DNA of 64,000 nt from positions 652,001 through 716,000 of the forward strand of contig LR746271.1 in the NCBI GenBank assembly GCA_902729315.2. The letters run 5' to 3'. The number at the start of each line of letters is the position of its first letter. The first letter of the stretch is position 1. Positions 12,411 through 23,708 of this stretch are shown here, piece after piece. This DNA comes from Spirodela intermedia (taxonomy: Eukaryota > Streptophyta > Magnoliopsida > Alismatales > Araceae). Below the pieces are notes generated by a model that worked only from the letters and a program-made list of their open reading frames with translations, ran no database searches and was not told the DNA's origin. Both the position numbers and the translations under genes were made by a program.

Positions 12411-14338
12411 CGGCGGGGACACGCGTCGTATTGTGAGCCGAGATCGCGCAGCGGCATGTGCGCCGGATACCGCTGAGCAAGTTGACCGGCGGCGGCGGTT
12501 ACGTGGCGAGGGCATCACGGCGTGTTGGGAGGGCTCGCTGGGCCGGTGTGGCAGCGGCTCCTGTCACTGCCTGCGTCACGAGCTTTGGACTGACTGGCGG
12601 CAGTGGCCCCCCCCCTCGCCCCACCCCAACGGTTCGTATTGGTTGCCCCGCCCCGATCAACAGACGGCGACTGCTCTCCGGCGGCGCGGGCTCCACTCGG
12701 AGCCCCACCACCGCGCGTCGTCTAGCGCTCGTGGCGGAGCCGCCGCATCGCCGGTGCAACCCGGCAAGAGCGCCGGCGTTAACCGTAACCTGAAACCGTT
12801 AATGCCCACTGTGGGCGGGTCCACGTTAGAAGTGCGGGTACAGGACTCGATAACACCAGGCCACGTGGTTGGGGTCGGGGCCGCCGCCCTGGAAGTCCTG
12901 TAGAGCCGGAGAAACTTCGTTCCAATCAGAAAAATTAAAATATATATATTTATATATATAATTTCTACGGGTCAATTTTTTGATATTTTGGGTGAATTTT
13001 GGATACCGTGCATTTCTTAATTACGAGAAAAATGGGCATCCCTTTCTCCTCCAAAGAGATTCTTCATAGTGTCCAGGCCCCACAGAATATTCCCTCTATT
13101 AATTCCAATTTCTTCGGGAATTGCTCCCGGACAAATTAATTTTTACAATCGGTGCTTTTTTCACTCGCGAGTTTCATCAAACGCATACTAATATACGCGT
13201 ATATATATGACATCTATGTAGAGACAGATATAATGAGATATTTATTTAATTTAAAAAATTGATTGGAACCCAGGATAATTTATGAGTACGTGAACCAGGT
13301 AAACTCGTGGAAGTGTTCCAAGCCGAATCGGAGTAGGGAATGCGTGGCAGGCAGTTGGGTAAGCGGCGATCCCATAAAGGACACGTGGTCGCCATCTAAC
13401 GACAGTTCCCTGGCAGTTGTTGCTTCCGTTTTATTAGTTAATAAGTCGGCGGAGACTTGAGCCGTCATCTATGGCCCCGAGGACCGGAGTGGACCACCAC
13501 CGTCGCTGACGCCTCTGATGGCGGCGGACAAACTACTCTCCATTATGCGGGGTCCAGAGTGAACGAACCCCCCCTCTAATGGAGGACCGTTGATCAAATC
13601 AGACGGCCAGAAGTAGCCGAGCAATCTAGAAGCTTCCTATTTTGACCGATTCCCCGCGATTAGGTCACCAGAGTCAACGGGCAGGTGATCCTCCCTGATT
13701 TTTTTTTCAAGTGCAAAAAGACCGTCCCTTTCCGCGCCATAAGAACCACAGCCGCCAATTGCAGACGCGCGCAATGGGTCCTGCGTTTATATCCTATACA
13801 ATGTGATGACTAGGGTATTATAGGCATTTTAATATATGCACATATATATCTTATGATTAGTGGGTAATAACAATCATATTTTTTCCATATATATATATTT
13901 ACGTATAAGCGCCGTCATTTAATGAGGTCCATGCGAAGTCTTAGATGAATAAGTCAACGAGATCATGTGATGGGCCACTGTCCCTGATGCGCTGGCGTGC
14001 ACTAGTGCATATCTTGACTAGGGATGATTAAATCGGAGGATCAAATCAGGTCACTCCGGATCACGATCACGTTCATTCAATCCCAATTCGCCAGTCTTAT
14101 CTTCTTCTTAATACCGACAGCTGTTGGGGATCAAATTGTCCTCCTAATTACCCCTCATGGTCGTTGACTTTCAATCCAGGTCATAACTTTCACCTTCCGA
14201 TACTACGCAGTAAGGGGTTGACGGACGTTGACCTAAATCAGGTCTTCGAACGGCGCCACCTCAATCGATTGGTCATCAGTTGCTCATGGGGAAGGCAGAA
14301 GCAGGAGAGAGAGTAAGAAGGTACCCGGAATGCGGCCG
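12411..14338. other. Intergenic: NAC promoter region and RING-CH 3' flank
   Basis: About 1.9 kb without a gene. The first 500 bp (12420-12910) are GC-rich with several overlapping open frames that show no family resemblance and are read as spurious. The rest is AT-rich with ATATAT runs (12935-12965, 13185-13210, 13840-13905). It probably holds NAC regulatory sequence; no specific site is claimed. Confidence 0.45.
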
Positions 14339-16533
14339 TCAGGTGGTGTGGGTGCTGTGAGTCCTGGAGGCCCAGATGCCGAAGACCAGAAACCAGAACA
14401 CAAATAGGATTGCCCAGTAGCGTGCAGGCCCATATCTGATCCTGGAGAGCACCACCTGGAGGAGAAAAAGCCGTGGAAATTTTCAGGCGACGGTTGACTT
14501 CTTTTTTACCTCCCCAATTTCTTCTTTCCGTTTTTTTTTTTTTAAAAGGAAAGAAAAAGGATGGAAATCATAAGCATGAAATGAGATATAACATTTATAG
14601 GAATATAATCCGATCACCAAGACGATTCCATTTTTTTCCATTTTTAGTAAAATAGTGGCCCTCTGTTACTTTTATGAACGTCGCAAGTCAAAGCTTAAAC
14701 CAGTGTATGATAAGGGCCTGATAGAAGCAAGCGTGCATGCATGCATGCATGTGGTGGTAACTAATAAATCAGTCTCCTTGTCTTCCCCTCCATTCCCCAG
14801 AGCAGCATCCTCTTGAACACATTCATCATGTTATAACAGAGAAAACATGAAGAGCTATTGAACAGCTATAGAACAGCAGCCAAGAGCTGCTAATGAAAAG
14901 GAGTGGCCAGACGCTACTTACAAATCGAAGGAAGATCACCACCGTCAGAGCACACATGCCTCCGAGGAGAATGTGGAGACCGTTCCTTGCCGTCTTCTGC
15001 ATAGAGAAAAGAAGCAACAGGCAAAATTGTGATAATGGGGGAAGTAAATGGTCGGAATAAAGCAGTTTGGTTTTTATTTTTTTTCAAAGCAGATAATTTT
15101 TTATCAAAGCAGAGAAGGATATTGAAGAGAAGTGTTTGGAGTGTAAGCCCTCTCCGGAGGACACTAAATTATCTAGGTGATGCCGATTGGTCTAGAAATG
15201 CATCTGCCTCTGTTAAAAGGGCTCTCCACAGATGAACCCCTGTCCATGACACAATCGAGCTTGCCTCTTGATTCCTACTTCTTCCTGGGCATGCCCTCAA
15301 TTACCTGAAGTTTACCTTTACAGGTACTTGATTGTCTTCTTCTTTTCTTCCTTATTGAAATCTTTTGAATAATTTATTTAAATCAATTTATGGGCATTGA
15401 TCCTACTCAAATTTCAGGTTTTCTCATTTTTTATAACTTATTTTAAAAATATCCTATAAATCAATTTTATGGGCATCGATCTTACTCAATTTTCTAGTAA
15501 AGACTGGAAACAAGTCCGAGCACCAGACTGATGAGGTCAGAAATGCCTCCAAACTGATAATAATCTCAAATGCAAAGTTATGGACAGACAAGTAAACTAA
15601 GAGAAGACCGCAGTTAAATATTAAGTTGAGGAATACCTTTCCAACACGAGGAGCAATCAGCCATGCCAGAGTGACAGTCAGCAAGCCAGTTGCTATTAGT
15701 ATCCCAGTGCCCTCCACTGCCCATTTAGTGGCGGGATTTTGTGTGGTGACAGCAGTCTCTGTTGAAATAGTGGAGGGTTGATATACTGTTTCTTCAGAAA
15801 CTGCTCTGAAATTATTTTGAGGATTAAACCATAGTGAAATCTCGCTGAGCCTTTGTCTGCGGACTGCAGCTAGGGCGTCAGGATCTAAACCTGAATCTGC
15901 CCCACTTTGGAAATGGTCAACTATGCCATTATCAGTCCTTTCCCTCAATGATTCATAATCCCTCAGAGATGTGACAATCTTTTTGAAATCCTCAGGCCTG
16001 ACATTTTTTGCTGCACTTCCACAAATTTCACAGACAGTGGATCCATGGCTAATAAACCACTTTAATGCACAGGCATAGTGTGCTAGAGCAAGCTCATTTT
16101 TGCATGAACATCCAAGATCTACTAGAGGATCTTTCTCGCAGCAGGAGCCTGCCTCTATGTCAGCACTGCAAACAAATATCTTCCCATCAGGACCCACGAA
16201 CTCAATTACTCCAGGATCTCTGGTGCCATTCTTGTTAGAAAAACTAGCCTTCTCAAGAGATCCAGAATATTCTTTGCCGTTCGTCTCACACTCATCGACT
16301 TTTGAGTCCAATGTTGGAGGAACAATATTCAAGTAAGCTAAGGCAGCATCGGCCCCTTTGTCTGATTCCACACAGTGGCAAACGCGACAGAGTGCATAAC
16401 TGCCCAGCTCCTCCACATCACGGTGAGCGATGGAGCTTGTGTCTAACACCTGACTGCAATCACTGGATGAGCACTGACTAGCATCACTAAGCCTGCCGTG
16501 GGTAGGCTGGATTTGCTCCACTTTTTCTTCCAT
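14339..16533 (-). CDS. RING-CH (RINGv) membrane E3 ubiquitin ligase
   Basis: Likely membrane-anchored ubiquitin ligase of the MARCH-like type. Three exons: 16533-15637, 14996-14922, 14455-14339, giving 362 residues. The RINGv C4HC3 pattern is visible as CRVC (about residue 48), then a long insert of about 85 residues, then LGCSCKNELALAHYACALKWF and CEICG. The insert is characteristic of this plant subgroup. The C-terminal part has hydrophobic helices: one around ATGLLTVTLAWLIAP, one in exon 2 (HILLGGMCALTVVIFLRF) and one in exon 3 (ARYWAILFVFWFLVFGIWAS). The start chosen is MEEKVEQ. The frame stays open 26 codons upstream, but a splice acceptor (TTACAG, ending at 16592) cuts into that extension, so it is leader. 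Substrates are unknown. Confidence 0.9.
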
Positions 16534-16541
16534 TACACAGA

Positions 16542-16568
16542 CTAAGATGTCCAGGAATAATCCATCAT
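16542..16568 (-). promoter_or_regulatory. Upstream ORF in the RING-CH leader
   Basis: A short open frame of eight codons beginning with two ATGs ends with TAG 8 nt before the main ATG at 16533, in a different frame. It lies in the exon that starts after the acceptor ending at 16592, so it should be in the mature leader. Such uORFs can reduce translation of the main frame; that effect is inferred only. Confidence 0.45.
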
Positions 16569-16591
16569 CGGTGAAGAAACACTCTTTTGCC

Positions 16592-18647
16592 CTGTAATAA
16601 TGCAGGCACATTCTTTAAGGCTCAATTTACAAACCTATGGCATGAACCTGCACGCTTCTAATGGCAAGGAGTTATAGGAAATAGCAAGCAATGGTAAGGG
16701 AAAGAGAATAAAAAACGTAGTAAGCATTCTTCATACCAAGATCATTATGGCCAGAAACAGGTATCTCCACTTATCATTACTTTTGAACCAATGCACTTGG
16801 AACTGAGAGGCAGGAGTTATTGTTTGCATGGGCTCTTTTTCGAAGTTTCAGAAAAACAAAAAAATTACAGCAAGATAACGAAAGAGATCATTAACAGCAT
16901 GCCCAGGCACGAACTTAAAAACCACAAGAAGGGTTAAACCAAATCAAGTCATCAAAGTTATAGAATATTCTCTCAGAACTGTCATAAATACAGACCATGA
17001 GAAACGTGGGTTATCAGATCACACTCCCACTTCGTGTCCATAGTAGTGTGTGATACCTTTTAAAACATCCCCAGCAGTAGAATATCGCCTTTGAGATATT
17101 GCTATCATTTAGGGATCAACCCTACGCAATTGATTATGAAATCAACGGCATAGTGATCGACGTAAGACCAAACGTAATTCAGCACTCAGTATGAGGTATG
17201 CCAAAACGCCACAAGCTATGAGACTCGACTAGGTTTGTAAGCATAATTAGTTTCTAGAAGTGTGTGACCTTGATCGGGACAAAAAAAGAAGAAGGGAACA
17301 GGCTAGAATTCTATTAAGATGCCCAGGGAGAAGTCCGGCAACGATATTGCTTGCACAGCGCTGCAGGATATAGATATGCATGTGGAGGGTTTTACCATGG
17401 CATTAATCCTGATTATAAGTCATTACATCAAATGCGTTCGTATTTGTAATGAAAATCGATTAGTGGAGGTGAACAAGTGGCACTCAAAGTCTCTTTCACA
17501 CCGTAAAGTAGAAAAAATATAGATAGTAAGATAGTGCGATCTCAGTCGGTGAACTAAAAAAAGCGCTATTTACAGAGGTGAGTGCAGCCGTGCGACCTTA
17601 GCATGATAGGGGTAAACTGTCGATCTGTCCACAGATATAATTTAATTTTTCCATAAAAATCTCCAGAAAAGTGACCTTCGTTGCCACTCGTTCATTTACG
17701 AACTACATATCCTATAATTACATCAAAAAGATGAACAATGTTGACACTCCCGTTACAAAAAGGGTGGGGTTTCTCCACGACCCTCTTCCCATATGTGCAG
17801 CGCAGCATCTGAAGAAACTCCTCCATGATTCTATTCGGATCTAATTCAATCCGCCAGTGAAGCTACCAAAATTGATCTCCGGAACGACCGGAAAACGCGA
17901 CGGAAGGAACAAAACGAGGTAACGAGAAACCTAGTAGCCGCGAAGATGAATTGAACGAGGGGGACAAGGAGAAACTCACGCGCTCTATCTTTTCTTCCTA
18001 CCGCAACATCTTCAGCCGAGCACGGGCCACCATTTCTATCCGCGCGACCGCCACCACTTTCTCCTCCTCTCACCACCGCCTCCCGCGCCGTAGGAACGCC
18101 GTCGAGGCTGCCGCAAGCCGCCACACCTCTTCCGCGCCAGCCCAAGGCACCGGAATAAGGAAGAGGGGAAAGAGAGCCAACCAAGAAAACGCTCGAGCGG
18201 TGGGAAGAGCAGGGCCTTGTGGGGCCCACCGCTCGCCCACTGTCCACGTAATCGAAAAAATGCCACCGCACACTGTGCTTCGCTGCCCTCTTCATTCTTG
18301 TCCTCTGGATCCGATAACATACCTGTCGGTCCGACTCGGATCCTTTTTGAACCCGGAAACGGCGAGTGCGCCCCAGCTTAAACGGACCCAAAGTTTGCGC
18401 CTTTTAAAGCAAATAACCGTAACAATTACGATTATAAACGTGTACAGCTAAAACGAGAAAGAAGAGATAGAGAGAGAAAGGAGAGATAGAGAGAGAGAGA
18501 GTTCTTCCTCCAAGGACTCCAGCGGCGACAAGTTCCTCCTCAGACCTCGGGGCTGTTGGGGACGCCATCAATGGAGAAACCCTGGTGGGGGGGGGCAGTC
18601 ATCATAAGCTATAGATTACTTGCTGTCAGGGAAGAGAAGATGGTGGC
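16592..18647. other. RING-CH 5' leader intron and promoter region
   Basis: The acceptor at 16592 implies a leader intron running upstream on the minus strand and at least one non-coding first exon. A GC-richer block at 17900-18250 could hold that exon (a donor-like CTAG/GTTTC lies near 17920), but this is not certain. GA-rich repeats occur at 18460-18500. No coding exon of the neighbouring peroxidase, such as a thylakoid anchor, was recognised here. Confidence 0.4.
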
Positions 18648-21600
18648 TCAGAGGCACACCTGAGGAGGGTCGAACTCAGCGCCCAGGTTACTGAGCTTGG
18701 CGTGGGCTTCTGCGTAGTCCTCGAAGAAGGCGTCCTGGTCCTCGGCGTACCTCTCAGCATACACCTGAACGAGCACCGACAGATAAATTAACTCGACCAT
18801 GGTCTGACTTTGTAGAGAGAAGGCGCATCTGGAATTCATGTGCTTTGCCTTGAAGGAGGGGTCTTCAAAGAGGGCAGCGTCAGTGGGCAGAACGAGCAGA
18901 TCTTTGTCTCTTCGTTCTTTGATATCCTGGGAAAAGTAACTCGCAGGGTTATAACATGTTCTAAGGCTAAATGTAGCTTTCTTTTCTTACCTGAAAGTAG
19001 CTGTTATCGAACTGCAACCACTGAACGGTCCATGAATGGCCACCGGGTGCCCCAGGCCCATCTTTCTGTCAATCATTTTACAGATAATTAGGTCAGATAA
19101 AGCATCTTCATTGAGCCATATATAGCAAGATTTAAGGATATTATCTACTAGACTAACTGTAAACAAGCCATGCATATGGGATATATATATATATTATATT
19201 TGAAAAACTAAGCTTGGTAATCAATGCATGGGATTGGAGATGCAACAGCTTTAATCAACTGGAAATAAATGTGATAATAACCGATGAATCTGGATGCAAA
19301 TACTTTCCAGTGAATGTTATGGTTTACATTATTAGAAAGTTTTAACGAAAAAAGAAAAAGAAATGTATAATATAGGGGGAAACGGGCAAGGGATTTTGAT
19401 ATATGGCTAGAGTACTGTTCTTGCGCTCATCTCCATGACACATGCTCTCTAAGAGAAGGTTCCTAGCTCTCCTAGGAGGGAAAATAATCAGCATGCTGCG
19501 ATAGCAACTGTTGTAGTGGACGGGGTATCCATACCGTATACTTGGTCTCTGCCTTGCCCCAACCGCTGCGATCAGGTCTGGCCCTTCCTAGTGTATGAGC
19601 ACCTGATAATGCAACAATTTCCTAAACAGAGAAGCGATGAGTAGAAATGAGCGATGCAAAAGTGGATCATCAAGAACATATCCTGTAATGCAAACCTTAT
19701 CATCAAGGCCCATTCTGTAGAACACAGCCCGCAGATGTCCAGCAGGGGAGGGTGGGCCGGCGTCTAGGCATTTAAAACAAGTGTAAGGCCTCTGTTAGTG
19801 TCAATCAGTAGCTGAAGAGTGTGCGCAGGAATGGCAACCAGAGAAGAACACCAATGAATCAAAGGTAGCCCCGTCAATGCTATGTGCGGGTTTCATTGTC
19901 AACAGTCATAGAATAAAATTCCTTAAAGCAATACAAAGGGGAAGTCCCCTGAGAACTGTATTGATCATTGTGAGCCATATAAGCACGAAATTGAGAAAAA
20001 AGAAAAGACAAGTTCAGAAGGAAAATTTTCCATCACCAGAATGGATACAGTGTCATACATTTGTCATTGCTTCACCTAAATGAAAATCATACCGAGCGAT
20101 TATGCTAACAAATCCAACAATTTTTTAAGGGAAGAGGGAAATTAGGTGCATTGTATTGCAATAAACGGCAATGAACAACATCCAAAAGATATAACACGTG
20201 GCATCACCTTAAGTAGCCAAAAGATATAACATGGAGCAAGTGGATGAAGACCGAAATATTCTCGCAATGTTAGAAAAGCTATAGATAAGCAATGATTCTG
20301 TATGGCATGTAAAATGATATCTAACAGATGCACGGGTGACACTTTGCAGGGTCTTGGTTTGCTCTACAGATTTAACTGGAAATCCCAAGCCCACAAAAAG
20401 ATGTACATTGAATCTTCATTGAAATTTGAATAGCAAATCAGCTCCGTGAAATGGCCATACCAGGAAGCCTGCCCTCTTCTGGGCATTGCTCGGGTTCAGT
20501 GACATCTTTACGACCATACTTCATTCGAATTTTGGGGCCTCCAGCAGCCTGATGGTTGAAAAAGAAGAAGAAAAGAAGAAGATGTGACCATTTTTTATCG
20601 ATTTACACCAAATTCAACGTTTTGAATTCCCTCTTCCTCATCACTAATGAACCATATCAGAGAAAGAGAGGATTGAAACAAATGCAAACCTCCACTGCTG
20701 TAGCACTAGCTAACTGAAATAGATCGGCATATGTAATGCCAGGATATCTGTCCTTAATGGGTTGAAGTAGCGCCAAGGCATTGACAAGGCCTGCAGAATC
20801 ATGTCAATGGACAGAAACATCAAGAATCTTTGAATGAGATGGTCCAGAACAGTCACGAACCGGCATTGGCTGCATGTTTCAGCTCTCCTTCAAATCTCAG
20901 GCTTCCATTTGCGCCTCCTCTTCTAGGCCACTCTTTGATATTCTTATCATAGGTACCAGCATCATGCCATCCCAACCGAATCTAAAATAGGAACCCAGAA
21001 AATGAGTTACTCGTTGAAATCGACTCCAAACATTGCGATATAAAATCTCAAAAAGACAAAATTTAGGAAAAAACACTAGGTCACAACTAGAACATTGCAC
21101 ACAAATAAGTTTGATTGAAGCTAATGATATTAAAATATTTGCCGTTTTTCCTGTATGCAGCAAAGGGCTCCCTGTGCTTCATCTTCGGCTTAACCTTCCA
21201 GTGAAAATTAGAGAATGATTGCCCTTCATCTAACCAGACTACAGAATTTATCACTTCTTTTCTTCCACCAAAATTGGAAAGGCTCCACTATCATGACCTC
21301 AGAAGTCCCCAGAATTTTCCAAATGGAAGCTGGGCCAAATGTTGTCAATATTGGGATCATTCACACTCCCTAAAAGGGAAATAAATTTACAATATTTCAA
21401 TTTTCTAAACGATTCATTCCTCCCTTGTATCGAATAAACCCTTTGGAAACTTTACCAGCTCCCTAAAACGAAATAATCAAAAACCAAATATCTACAGCAC
21501 CGATGCAAACACAGTTTGATTGCTTCAGAACATAAGACCAAATAATTCCCACAATGAGCACTAAAACGTCCTGCACTTTAATCGTCGATCAACGAATCAA

Positions 21601-22316
21601 TTGACAGTACCAGAGTGGGATTAAAACTGGTAGTTTACCAGGCCGAACAGCCAATAAAGTGCAGTTTGCAATCAGAAGAATCACCGATACAAGTGAAATC
21701 AACAGACGGGGGAACAGGACCAAGAGCCTCCAGCTTCTAAATCCCAAAGTAGTGATGTACCAGAGGTCATCAACCAAATGCAACCTATTCTCATATCAAC
21801 CATAAACGCTCATAAAAAGAAGCGAGAATAGAGGAAGAAGAAAGTTCGAAGAACAGCAGGTTGCTATATCCTAAACCATGATCGGGTGGCAGAACGTAGT
21901 TCGAAGGAGCTCCTCGATATCTTTTCTCGCGCTTTTCAACTGGCTAGGATCAGACGCGGAGGACGTTGCAGAAGGTTTCCCGGAAAAGGCGCGCACCAAC
22001 CCCACTCCGGTTTGCAGATTCTGCCACCAAAAAACAGCACAGGAAGGCACACCGGCGAGCAATGCCATTAAAAAATCGCTATTCTCAACTTCAAAGAGGT
22101 TCGCATTGAATCCACAGCAAGCAGCAAGGTATTTACCAGATACATGTGTGGGCGTAGAGGGGAGGCGGCGAAGAACCTCAGGGAGATGCGGGAGGCGGAG
22201 GGGGAGTACGACCTGAGGCTGGAACAAGCGGAAGAAAGGAAAGGCATAGTGTAAGGCGTCGCCGTCGTCCTCGATGCGGCAGCGGCGGCGGCGAGGGAAG
22301 CTCGAAGGCAGGCCAT
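18648..22316 (-). CDS. L-ascorbate peroxidase, stromal/mitochondrial type
   Basis: Haem peroxidase that reduces H2O2 with ascorbate. Ten exons: 22316-22137, 22020-21877, 20981-20861, 20790-20690, 20548-20461, 19763-19696, 19621-19535, 19065-18991, 18926-18849, 18764-18648, giving 352 residues. An Ala/Ser/Arg-rich N-terminus of about 80 residues looks like an organelle transit peptide. The distal site [11 protein letters not shown] holds Arg110 and His114; the proximal His is in LSGAHTLGR (near 243). [13 protein letters not shown] and [17 protein letters not shown] are typical of organellar APX. The protein ends three residues after that motif (VCL, stop). A GT lies at the DPPQ boundary, so an alternative downstream splice is possible, but no membrane-anchor exon was found nearby. 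Intron 9 uses a GC donor. Confidence 0.93.
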
Positions 22317-23250
22317 GGAGGCTGGACGACGATACAACTTCCGTTCCAGAGAGTTCACCCGGAACGAAAAAGCTGTATAGGCTCGTTCTCGATTCCACGT
22401 CAGTCCACGTAGGCCAATTTTCATCCTTGACGGGGAACTCAGAGTTTTAATTGGAACACGTCATCAAATAGCCACCTAATCCCATGGTCGTGCAGTTTAT
22501 TGGGCCCGAACGACAACACTGGAAGCCCACTACCGGTCCCTGGTTTGAGGAGAGAGAGAAACCAGACGGAAAAAATAAGTAAGAGATCGTCCTCCCCCAG
22601 AGTGGGCATTTGGAAGGTAAATCGGGGGGAAGATCAACGGCGCCGCTGAGAACTACTCCGCGAACACCCGCCGCCGTCCGTCTCCATTTCCGTCGTCGTC
22701 GCCAAGAGCGAGCGATCTACATCTGGAGGAGTTCTTCTCGGTGGGTGAATCGATGCTTTGGATGACGAGGATCCTATCCGAGATCTTGCTGTTCCTCTCG
22801 TGGATTCAACGCCGCTGCAGGCTACTGTTCTTCGGACGTTCATCCATGTATTCTCATCCTATGAGCTCTTGAATCTTGTTAAGTGTCCATCCTTGTCTCC
22901 TTGATCTGTTCGTCTGACTTCTGCCTGCCTCTGAGGACTGCAAGCTCAGTCAGTGGGGCGCTCTACTTGGAGTGGATTCTCCATTAGGAGGAACGAAGGT
23001 CTTCATTCTGCAATTCTTCTAACCAGTCGCCATGATCTCGAGGTCCGTAGATTCTTCTGATTCCCTCTCTCTGAATGACACCAGAAATTTTCTCGTTGAT
23101 CGTCACTCAGATGGAATCAACGCTTTCTATTTCTCTGCATTGGTGTTTCTCGAGGACGCCGAACGTCGTTCAGTGAATTTTTTACAGTCATTGGGGAGCT
23201 TGGAGGAGGGAATTCCTTCCACAGACCACCTCTCACCAGAGCTTCCTCGC

Positions 23251-23292
<42 letters not shown>

Positions 23293-23293
23293 C
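22317..23293. other. Intergenic: peroxidase promoter and kinase 3' flank
   Basis: Contains the upstream region of the ascorbate peroxidase gene and DNA downstream of the kinase gene. A GC-rich patch at 22640-22830 has open frames on both strands without family resemblance. A (GA)n run at 23256-23290 abuts the kinase stop codon. Confidence 0.4.
23255..23291. repeat. (GA)n microsatellite beside the kinase stop codon
   Basis: About eighteen GA dinucleotides on the plus strand lie immediately downstream (minus strand) of the kinase stop at 23294, so the kinase 3' UTR begins with a long CT tract. Confidence 0.9.
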
Positions 23294-23613
23294 TCAGCCG
23301 AAGCTGGAATGAAGGCTCCACCTCCCGCGAAGGTACTCCTCCAGGGAGCTGTGGGACATGATGAAGTCTGAAGTATGCTCTGAGCTGGTGACAGAGAAGG
23401 TGTCGTCCTCCACATCGAGCAACGCGAGGCTGAGATAGGACTGGATGTTAGCCGCAGGATCTGCAACCTCGTCGTCCTCGTCCAGCCCGGCCAGCTCCTC
23501 CGTCGCGTCGATCTGGAGCGTCCTCGCCCGCTCTACCTCATCTTCATCTCCTTGCAGCAGCTTCAAGACCTACCGACCGGGAGATTAAAAACAGATTCAG
23601 GAGACCGGGAGGG

Positions 23614-23708
<95 letters not shown>

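Noticed and set aside
12420-12910. Long overlapping open frames upstream of the NAC gene on both strands.
   Set aside because: They reflect high GC content with few stop codons; no domain or family resemblance.
17846-18451. Open frames of 166-181 codons on both strands upstream of the RING-CH gene.
   Set aside because: GC-rich region open in several phases at once; Arg/Ser-rich translations without family resemblance. More likely leader or promoter DNA.
22640-22845. Possible exon with DDEDPIRDLAVPLV-like translation on the plus strand.
   Set aside because: Short, with no supporting splice sites joining to other exons and no recognised family.
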